Shown here piece by piece: positions 35,452-47,400 of a stretch of 64,000 nucleotides of DNA. Numbering within the stretch: position 1 is the stretch's first letter; every line of letters starts with the position of its first letter. The translations under genes were made by a program, and so were the position numbers. The notes under the pieces are model-generated. The model was not told where the DNA came from and did no database searches. It worked only from the letters and a program-made list of their open reading frames with translations. The DNA is from Patella vulgata (lineage: Eukaryota; Mollusca; Gastropoda; Patellidae). The DNA lies in NCBI RefSeq assembly GCF_932274485.2, contig NC_065887.2:9334001-9398000 (forward strand), in the 5' to 3' direction.

Positions 35452-38400
35452 CTGTAATATAGAAGCGTTACAACTACACTAGAACACTAGATACCACTTC
35501 TGATTTAAAGAGTTCACACTCATTTTTATACTTGGTAGTAATTAGAATATTAGATTGAATTATAATACAATGATTTTAGTCTTACACCCACTCAATTATA
35601 ACAGTACATTGATAGAGCTTTTCCCACCCACATCTCCTCATTGGTGCATTATTGTCGTTCGGATGGGACAAGAAAATCCCGATGTTCCGTGTACACGTTG
35701 GCGTGCACGTAAAAGGACTCTTGATAGTTGGAATTCTATTGCTGTCCGGGCATAATTTCACCCAAAGCCCACTATGTGGCGCATATCTGTCTTCATTAGC
35801 CTGTTCGCTATAGACAAGTATGATGTTTTCATTCATTCATTCATTCATATATCTTACCTTTCTAAGAATAATGGCCAATAAAACAAGTAGACACAAAGCT
35901 CCTATAACACTACCGATTGGTATCCATATATTTACACCAGCACTACCATATTCTTTAAATATCGGGGTCGATACCTGAATAATAGGAGTATTTCTTTTAC
36001 ATACATATTACGTTGTAATATCAATAGAAACCATTTTGTTCAAAAGAAAATCAGTATCCAATCAAAATGGTAGATGTTTTTGGGGGATTAAGTAACGAAG
36101 GCATATCTAAGTTTTTTTATTATTCGGCATGATGAAGAATTTAACTTATAAGTAATTTCTATGCGGGAGAGATATCAAGTAATTTCTATGTGGCGATCTC
36201 AAGCAATTCAATTGTGAGGGTCTGATCAAGCAATTTCTATGTGGCGATCTCGGGTAATTTTTATGTGGCGATGTCAAGTAAATTCTCGCGGAGATATCAA
36301 GTAATTGCTCTGTTGGGGGAGATATCATCAAGTAGTTTCTATGTGGGGGGGGGGGGGGGTTGGTGCATAACAACGAATCTACAGGTTAGTCGTGAATCCA
36401 TTACTACAACTGTCAAAAGAAATAATGAAATCATCCCCATTTACCTGTCCTTCTTTATCTTCATTCCAAGGTAGAAATAGTAAATGACTGGGCTGTAGAA
36501 CGGTTGCCGTGGTCATATATTTCATTACATCATGATCCTGTAATAAATGGTATTATTTATAACACGACAATAGTTATTCATGACAATAGTTAGATTACCT
36601 TTAAGGGGAGATCTTCAATATTCATGACAATAGTTAGATTACCTTGAAGGGGAGATCTTTCATATTCATCACAATAATTAGATTAACTTGAAGAGGAGAT
36701 CTTTAATATTCATGACAATAGTTAGATTACCTTGAAGGGGAGATCTTTAATATTCATGACAATAGTTAGATTAACGATGATGCTTTCTCTAGGTTGAAGT
36801 GATCCAGGGAGCTTACATAACATATCATCACAAAAATAATTGTTAGTTAGTTACCTTGAAGGGGAGATATTTAATATTCATGACAGTAGTTAGATTACCT
36901 TGAAGGGGAGATCTTTAATATTCATGACAATAGTTAGATTAACGATGATGCTTTCTCTAGGTTGAAGTGATCCAGGGAGCTTACATAACATATCATCACA
37001 AAAATAATTGTTACAATCCTAGAAATAAAAAACAGATTTAAATAACAATAACAATATCCAGAATATTAAAGCTCCGATATGGTAGAAATAAACAACAGAT
37101 GTAAAGGACAATAACAATATCCAGAATATTAAAGCCCCAATATACTAGAAATAAACAACAGATTTAAATGACAATAACAATATCCAGAATATTAAAGCCC
37201 CAATATACTAGAAATAAACAACAGATTTAAATGGCAATAACAATATCCAGAATATTAAAGCCCCAATATACTAGAAATAAACAACAGATTTAAATGACAA
37301 TAACAATATCCAGAATATTAAAGCTCCAATACACTAGAAATAAACAACAAATGAAAAGGACAATAACAACATCCAGAATATTAAAGCTCCAATATACTAG
37401 AAATAAACAACAAATGTAAAGGACAATAACAATATCCAGAATATTAAAGCTCCAATATACTAGAATAAACAACAGATTTAAATGACAATAACAATATCCA
37501 GAATATTAAAGCTCCAATATACTAGAAATAAACAACAGATGTAAAGGACAATAACAATATCCAGAATATTAAAGCTGCAATATACTAGAATAAAGTTTAT
37601 ATATGGAGTCTAAATATCTTATTAAGAACTGTGTGGTCCAAACAATTTTCAAATCGTTAAATATGCAGTCTAAATATTTTATTATAAACATTTTGGTCCA
37701 AGAATTATTCAAATCAACCAATGCTATCTTAAGTTAAGTCCATTTAAAGTTTACATTGAATAAAGTAAATAAAAAAAGGATGGGATCTTTATGAAAGGTA
37801 TACCGACTTAAAGAAAGAAAATTCTTCTAAGAAATAAGTTTCTAAAACTAATTGAAGTTGAAAACAACACGGATGAAGAAGATATTATGCCGAATGAAGC
37901 AGATACAAGGGGAAGATGTCGGAATTCATGGGATCTGTCTAATTTGTGCTTTAGCGTTTGTAAGTTAGAAGATATAGGTATACATGCATAATTATAGCAA
38001 CATTAGGAGATCAGGCAGTGGAAGCAGATTGTCTGCCTACTGAATAACATACCAAATGGTGTGCATTGTCTTCCATATCTTTCTTTTTATCGGACGTTTG
38101 TCGCCGTCTACGACTAGGAGCTACATCTGGAATATTGTGATTTTTGCCAGCGGTCGTTGTTGTTACAGTTGTGGATTCGGTGGTTGTTTGAGTGGTGACT
38201 ATGTCGGCTTGAACGCTTGTACCAGCGGTCGTCGTGGTAGTCATTGTGCTAGTTGTCGTGGAGGGTCGTGTGTTACCACCCTGAGATGATTTATATGATA
38301 AACTACAATACACTTCTTCCCCACTTTCAGTTTTAATCTAAAAAAAATGCATTACTTTGATAAACATTTTGGTCTAGTCAATCTATGACTTTGGCTATAG

Positions 38401-41400
38401 GCAATCTCAATTGGTATGTTCTAAGCATGTAACGAAAAGCTTTACCAAAATCAAAGGTTTCAGTTTAGGTCAAGATGGGGTCTGTAAAATTAAGGGTATA
38501 TACATTCTTAAGGAAGGTCATTCTTGTAAGCAAATATTTAGTGTGCCATTCAAAATTATTGATTATAATGGATGTTACATTCTTGTGTATTTGTATTAGG
38601 TGTAGAATTGCAGAACATCGTCATTGATGCATCACTCAACAGGAGCGGAGACAGAGTGTCTGGTAAGGTCTTCAACGAGTTAGTTGGGGTGGGGTGGGGT
38701 GGTCTAGCCGTGTTGCAGGACCGAGGGCCTGGACCGATCTTCAACGAGTTAGTCAGGATTTTTCAGCCGTGTTTCAGGACAGAGGGCCTGACAAGGAGCA
38801 GCGTCTAGACTTTCGGGTGACACGTTGGCTAGCACCTAGCAGACACGAGATTGTCCGGGTTTTTTTGGACACTTCTTCCTTGGTATGGTTGATGGAGAAA
38901 CCCCATTTCATTTTATACCACATGCGTAAAATGTAATGAATCGAGTACTTACTTTAGCTATGGCGGATTCTACAAGTTGTTCACCTGTTTGGTACCGATA
39001 AGGTAACTGGATTGTTACATTAGTTGATGGAAGAAAACTAGGCCCATTATTTATCATCAAATATTTATGGATGATTGTTAGATTTTTTAAGCTGAGATCT
39101 TCTTCCGTGTTGACAGATAACTCCGGTGGGTAGGATTTCCTTTGCAGAAATAAAAAGAAAACACACACATGAATTTAGTGCAACCTAGTTTAGTTATAAT
39201 AGTTTCGCCTTTAAATATAATTCTAAGATAGGATTGTTTTAACAGATTCGTTCCTCGACAGTTTTCAGCCCCGTGACCAATGGTACATGGCGTAGGTCCA
39301 CGCAAGAAAAAGCGCCTAGTCCGTCGGATGATGCGAAAGACCATTACCAGTACGTTAAAAATCACTCGGCAGTTGGAATCGAAATACAAATATTGTGTAG
39401 CGTGGCAGCCCAGGAAATGCATTATGAATGCCCGTCTTCATTAGTCGTGGCTAAGTGGGTAAGATGCTGGCTCGCTAGCCTGGAGGTCGGGTGTTCGATC
39501 CCTGCATTGGCCGAGAAAGTTCATCCAGATTTTCCGGCGTGGTTCCCCCTTGTCAGTGATGCAGAACGGAGGGCCTGACTAGGACAGCTGTCTAGTCCTT
39601 CAGATGAAACAAAAATTTCCCTCCTAGCACACTGTATGGCGTATGCCCGTCTTCATTAGCCCAGCATAGGAGCAGAACAGTGGGACGTTAAACCCCATTT
39701 CATTTCATTTCTTCATTAGTCCAGTCGGTGTGACAAAAATAAGACGCCAATCCATAGTTTCTTTCATTTACTTAGGACAGATTGAAGCGGAGCCAATCAT
39801 ACGTGCAAATGTATCTTGGAAACAGATTGAGTAGTGGGGAGGGGAGGGGGTCAAACGGTTAAAACAATGTCTGAATATATTTAAATACTTTTCCTAAAAT
39901 AAATAAATCCGGGGGTATCAGGCCAGGATTCTAGTTATACCATTAATTGTTGGGGGTAGTATCAGGCATTCTAGTTACTTCTAGGGGGTTGCAGTGTTAA
40001 CAGGTCATATTGGCAATGTACAGGTAATTATTGTTTTAAATTGTCAGCACATGTCCACGCAGAAAATACAAGGGCGTATTTTTTTTTTTCATTTTAAGAC
40101 AAAACATTTAACATAAATGACCTTGACCTTGACTTACCCACTTATGTCAGGGGAGGCCACTATCCAAACATCCGATGAGAAATTAGCTACGTTATTTGCC
40201 ATGTTGTTTTCTGCACTGGCTGTTTGGGCTTGAATAGAAACGTTAACTTTTGCATTATTCAATGACAATGCATCTCCCTCCAGGAGCACAGAGAAGTTAA
40301 CAGCCTGGTTTCTGTTGATTGGAGGAAAAACAGTACATGTCAGTTTGTAATTCTGATCTTCCTCAGATTCACCGTTGCATCCTATCGGCCATCTTGGAGA
40401 TGACTTAACTGTTCTGTAAGACAAGTTTTCGTTCCAGTAGAATTTCACTTTACTTCCAAAAGAATTTTCTCCATAATTTACTAAACGGACATCGAGATTG
40501 ATAATTTCTGTTTGGTTGATAGTTATAAATACTTCCCCTTCGGAAAAGGAAAATTCTCCTTTGATACCCAAATCTGCTTCGCATATATTATCCTCGCCAC
40601 AACTAAGTTGAAATCTTGTCTGAAAATAAACAGAAAACATGAGATGCCAGTCTACTACACATTGCAACAAATATCAACAACTGCGACGACGGTAAATTCA
40701 AAAGCCTAAGTTTATCCATAACATGCCTGTATATTTCTTGGTTAACCACCCCACCCCTCCTTCCTCCTTAGCCAAGTTGCTGTAGAAAGGTGGGACGTTC
40801 CATGTCACTAATTCATTATCCCAGTCGGTGCAGAGAAGTAGGGCGTTATTCCCCATTTCATGTTACGAATTCATTAGCCAAGTCGTTGTAGGAAGGTAGG
40901 ACGTTATAATCCCCATTTCATGTCAGGAATTCATTATCCCAGTCGATGCAGAAACATAGGACATTATAAGCCCCATTTCATTTCAAGAATTCATTAGTCC
41001 AGTAGGGCGTTAAACCTCATTACGCGTTCCAGTCCCTTCGATACCTAACACGTTTTGTTTTCGAAAGAGGGATGATTTTTGTATATTTTAGTCTGACGTT
41101 TAATAGCTTAGATTAAAGATTTTTAAAAATTGTCTTCAGCTTTTTTAGTGAAAAAGTTAGGGACGATCAAAGAGATGATAATTAACATTAAAGCCAGTGG
41201 TGAAATTGGTGGTGATCTGAGAAGGATCTCAATGTGTACTTCGCTTACATTGAAAATACGATTCGTTTCAAAGCTCATTTAACACATGATTAAGTCATAT
41301 ATAGAGGGGGGGGGATCACGTGGCTAAGTGGGTAAGACGCTGGCTCGCTAGCCTGGAGGTCGGGTGTTCGATCCCTGCATTGGCCGAGAAAGTTCATCCA

Positions 41401-44400
41401 TATTTTCCGGCGTGGTTCCCCCTTGTCAGTTATGCAGGACGGGGGGCCTGACAAAGACAGCTGTCTAGTCATTCGGATGAGACGAAAAACCGAGGTCCCG
41501 TGTATACATTGGAATGCACGTAAAAGATTCCTTGGCAGTTGGAATTCGATATCAGAGTAGGCGTATGGCCGTCTTTATTAGCCCAGCATAGGAGCAGAAC
41601 AGTAGGACGTTAAACCCCATTTCATTTCATTTCATTTCATATATAGAGGGCTACCTACTCAAATCTTTAAATATAATAGAAGGCCGTGTTTAATGATACT
41701 CACATCTTTGGTTAAAACATTGGGCCGTGTTTGGTTGATGATTGGTTTTATATCACCAGGATCAAAACTAGATTCATTTAATTTAAATCGAGCTTCAACT
41801 CTTACGGCAGTGAAGGGATCTTGTAGTCGTTCTTCCTTTAAAAAGAAATACAAGTTTTATCTTAAACATAATGTTGCCACTCAAGCGATTTGTCCCCTAA
41901 TGTAACTGTTGATGATTCTGTTGATTATAAACGATCCAACATACCAGAATAAAGCTTGGATATAAAACATAAACACCACCCAACACTTTTATCCAAATGT
42001 TATTCGAATCGATTCTTTCTATTGATTTCAAACCTCCATCTTTATGTGTCTTAGACAAATAAAGTAGTAAGAATTTATATTGTTATCTTTTTTCAAATGG
42101 TGTACTCAAAGGGTGTATATCTCTATTCTTTGGAACAATAAAATGGAAGAAAAATGGTCTAAAAGGGATGTATATCCAATTTTCGAAACAGTTATTGCAA
42201 TTTCTAATTAATTATGCTCGGTGAAAATACGTGAACAGTCCAAATTAAAGGACGGTTGTTTACATCTGTTTAGTCATTACTAATTACTTTCTGGCATATT
42301 GTCTTGAAGGGTATGTCTTTCTTTGTTTATTACAAATGGCACCCGAAACCATATAATACACAACTCGTGTACTCACAGTGATGTATATTTGATATCAGAA
42401 TTTCAAATTTTCAAGGCAAGATAACAGTATCAATATTGATTCAAATGGACCAGTATTAAGTTGTAATTCGTGTTTTTAATTTCGAATATTATGGAAAACA
42501 TTGAGTTAGAGGTTTAGATCATTTAATCAAATAATAACAAGGTTTTTTTTACATTAAACACAATACAGAATTTTTACTTTCGAATTACTGTGAAATTACC
42601 TGTTTTTATATCTCCGGAGCCACGTTGGCTCAGTGATTAAGGCGCTGGCGTAGTAACCAGGCGATCCGGGATTAGATTCCTGTATTGACCGATACAGTTC
42701 CCAGGGATTGTCTAGCGTCAGTGGTCCATCATTCGCCCAGTTTTTGCAGAAAAGTAGGACGCTAAACCCCACTTATCTAATTTCATTTCGTTTAAAGATC
42801 CGAAGCATTAATAAATAATTCTTACCGTAAGAGTTATTAAATCAAATCCTTTGCAGTTGTTTTTACCACGTTCGACTAGTAATTTTTCCGATATCTGATT
42901 TAACCAATCATCTTCAGTATGTATTTTAACTCTTCTTAGACTGGATCTTTTTAAAATATCCACACTTATATTAAAATCCATCTCTGTAACATAAATCATG
43001 AGACAGAACACTATAGACATACATTTATATATTATTCATAAATGGGGAAGGGTTTGTGGGTGGTCGATTTATCTAACTTGTTCGGAGTCAAATGGCGGGG
43101 TTTCGATTCCCAGCTTGTACGTGACAAGGAGTAGGATAACCTGTCCATTCAGACTCGTGAGTTTTTCCCGAGTTCCTCCGACAGACCCATACGCGAAAAC
43201 GAATTATTAGAGACTTTTGGCAAGCGTAAATTCCTGGTCCGTATCGCGTATCCGTATGGATTTTGCGTGTGACGTCATCAATGTTTGTGTATTTCTCATA
43301 CGTGATACGACACGCGGAAACGGCAGTACGTATCGACCAGCTTTCATACGGAAAAGGTCCGTATAACATTGTTGTCTTTTTACCGTCTTTTTTGCTACTT
43401 TTAGCTCATGAAATGTTATGCCGTTGCGTTTTTATGAATCTATGTGTATCCTAGAACACGAAGGTGTATATTTAATGTGATTTTAATCATGATAAAGACC
43501 GTAATTTAATCATTATATTTGATGGATTTTCTCGGAATGTTCATACTGTTCGATCTGTCTGCATGCTGGTTGATCTACGTGCTAAATTGAGGGAGGTGGG
43601 ACCTGGCAAATCCGCAAATGATTTTATTCTTTGTTAAAGGGGTATAATCTTCTGAAATGATACATTAGTGAAACCAAAAATTGCTGATGGTGATACGCAC
43701 GCGACGCGAAAATCTGCCAAAACTCTAAAACTACATTGACGCAACGTATCACGTATGCGATACGGATACGTGATACGGATGGGAAAAATTCAGCTTGCCA
43801 AAAGTCTCTATTGTGTCGAGTGAACGTTAAAATCTATGGAAAACCAAACAGCTCTTAATTCTTAGTCTTAGTTAAAATCTATGGAAAACCAAACAGCTCT
43901 TAATTCTTAGTCCTTAATTCTAATTTCTTCATGTGTTGTCGTATTCCGACATTTGTACACTATAATTAACATTTGTATCTTAAAATAAATATTTGTTTTA
44001 CAAATTCTACATTTGCCATATCAGATTTGTAAATTATATAAGCCACCTTGCTTGATTTTGTATCAAATCATTAACCTGTTTAAATTGTACAATATCTGTA
44101 CTGTTTAAATCAAGAAAAGATAACTGGATTTTAAACTTAATTTTCTGTTAAAGATGAATGACTTAAATCAATAATATATACCTATGTTGATAGATCTGGT
44201 GTACATGCTTACCTATCTGTTCCGGGGCCGATATCTGAGAATAATTAAAACACAATGTAAGACCTATACAGCTTTCAGCGTCAGCTTTAGCCGGACAATT
44301 TGTTCTATTGAGATTTATCAGTTCGGAGTCAAAGTTTAAATCTGCCACCAGGTCAATGATTGGTCGAGATCTTAACAGAACTGCCTTGTCAGAATTGGTA

Positions 44401-47400
44401 CAGCCAATAGCCATATCTAACACAAAATATACAAAAAATATTAGTAGTCACATTGATAGTACTGACATATACCATTTTCAGTACAGCAGCCAATTGGGCC
44501 AATGAAGTCAGGAATAGCCATATAGTGGACTGCAATTGAAATTTTGCGCGGCACGGGACTTCGTTTGGTATTCCCATCCAATCGAATAGAGGCTATTTCT
44601 TGACAGGCCCTCCACCCTGCACCACCACTGACAAGTGGGGGGGGGGGGCACCGGAAAAGCCAGAGGAACTTTCTTGGCCACGACGACGCCTTGAAAAACA
44701 TAATTTGTTTTAATAGCATTAAACATACATGATGCAAGAGCTAAATCTGTCTATTGTAGGTCTTTCTTTGGGCCTGAAATGTTATCTAAATTATTAATTA
44801 AACATTAATTAACATATCCAGACCATAATCTACTCTCGATTTCATCGTTAGCCTGCGATGTTTATTGGAATAGGTTCCGATTTGTGGTTCGACTTCCATT
44901 TATGATTTAATCATGAAATCGATAATCGAGGCTATTTTTTTTATCGTACCGACTATAGTAATGATGATCGAGGCTAGGCCTAAAATTCAAACGCTATATT
45001 CCCGGTTCAGGGTGGATCAATTTGACTGAAATTTACAGCAAACTCCCTTTACATTATCTAGATTTTAACTATTATAGTGAGAACTGCCAACTCCTTATCT
45101 AATCTTCCATAATGTATCTTTAAATATTGTGGTATAATGACTGGTTATCACTAATGTAATTGTATTCCATAAAAGGGTGTCCTGCAAAGTGCATAAAGAA
45201 TTCTAGAAAGCATTCGTTATAACAAAAACTTTGTACCTGGATAACCGTTGTCGTCCACGTCTAATGGTTTAGATATATGGGATCCAAATCCAGTTATATT
45301 TTCAGACACCATTTCACCTGTGATACGTTGAGAGTATTCAACTATTTGTCCATCTGCAGAACCGTGATAAATATATACAGCTCCGACTCCGTTTTCGTCC
45401 TTTGCTCCCACAGCAATATCTACAGAAATGAGAGTAGAAATACATTTGGATCAGTAATTATAAACCATCTTTAAAGTCTCCCAAATTATTTTCTGTTACG
45501 GTTATTCAGTTACAATGTGACCCTTTGGATAGAATTGGACACTTTAGTTACAATAAGACACTTTAGTTACAATAAGACACCATATGACGCTTTAGTTACA
45601 ATATGACCCTTTATTATAGTTACAATATGACACTTTGGTTACATTATGGCACTTTAGTTACAATATGACACCTTAGTTACAATATTAGTTAAAATATGGC
45701 ACTTTGGTTACAATATGGCACTTTGGTTACAATATGACATTTTAGTTACAATACGACACCTTAGTTACAAAATTAGTTAAAATATGGCACTTTGGTTACA
45801 ATATGGCACTTTGGTTACAATATGACATTTTAGATAAAATATGGCACTTTAGTTAAAATACGGCATTTCGATTACAATATGGCACTTTAGTTACAATGTG
45901 ACAGTTTAGTTACAATATGACAGTTTAGTTACAATATGACGCAGATTTCCAGCCAGGATGCTCTGTATATGCAACTTAAGATAGATATAACTTCCATTCC
46001 TTAGGTTTGGTTAAGTGGGCGTTACTCTTTAGGGGTCTTTAGCAGTGGGGAGGGGGGGACTGGAGGTTCCGGAGAAAATCGACGAAGTTGGGCCGGCTAT
46101 CTACTCCTTGTCTCTGATAACAAAACGGGCATAACTGCATTTATTTTCAATGACCATAGCAGAGGTTTGTGAAAGAAACCCGGAAATAGGAGACATGTGA
46201 GATGACGCCAGGCACACATTTGGGCTTCGCCAAGCACAAGTCCCCGTTTGCCGGCATATTTTGGCACACATATTTCTCTTCTGTGGTCGTACTGATATTG
46301 CAAATATATGTCCAATACGTAGTTCAACTTGGCTGGTACTAGTTTATTAGTGCTTGGGAGTTTGACAATTAAAATAGGTATTTCCAGGCCCGAGTGTGTA
46401 AAGTAAAATCTGGTATTCAATATCAAGTCAGTCTGGGTATTTGTACTTTTCAATCTTATTTTTACATAGTACTTACCATCGATACCATCACCATTCACAT
46501 CACCAAGATTACTTATTGAAGATCCGAATCTGGAAAAGGCTGTATTGGACCCGGATAGCATGATAGGCATATTTTGGAAATAAGTCTAGAATATCAAAGA
46601 AAGTGAAATACATTTTTCTAGAAAGATTCCAGGAAATAAGTTTAGTTTATTTTCGCTCACCTTTTTCCTAATTATATAATAACATATTGGCATAATTCTA
46701 TTGCATAGTCTAGTGCGAGTTGGGTCTTTCATTCCTTTCTATATTAATCTATATTACATGGTCTAGTAGCTTCCATTCCTTTCTATGCTAATATATATCG
46801 AATAGTCTAGTGGGGGTTGTAGCTTTCATTTCTTTCTAACTAATATATATCAAATAGTCTAGTGGAGGTTGTAGCTTTCATTCCTTTATATGCTAATATA
46901 TATCTAATAGTCTAGTGGAGGTTGTAGCTTTCATTTCTTTCTATACTAATATATATCTAATAGTCTAGTGTAGGTTATAGCTTTCATTCCAGTCTATATG
47001 AAAAGATGTGACGGGTCTCTTGCGTGAGACATTTTAAAGTCTCGATGCGCCATTTGTATTTTTCGCTAAAATATCAAATTTCTCACGGATTAATCCACGC
47101 TAATATGCACTCACTCAAATTGATTATTTATTATTTAATTAAAGATACATTATGGGAGACTAGATAAAGAGCTGACAGTTCTCACTATAATAGTTAAAAA
47201 CTAGATAATGTAAAGGCATTTTTTTGAAAATTTTAGTCAAATTGATCCACTCTGAAAAGAGAAATTAGCGATTGAATTTTAGGCATAGCCTCGATCATCA
47301 TTACTAAAGTTGGTACGATAAAAAAAATAGCCTCGAGTATCCATTTTTTGATTTAATCATGAATGAGCGTTGAGCAGCAGATCGGATTATAATCCGGTAA

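Noticed and set aside
36735-36847. Second copy of integrin exon 18 as an alternative exon
   Set aside because: It lacks the acceptor and first codons of exon 18; treated as part of the repeat array.
46097-46570. 157-codon minus-strand open frame as one exon
   Set aside because: Only 46477-46585 shows integrin sequence and a proper donor; the rest is read-through into the intron.
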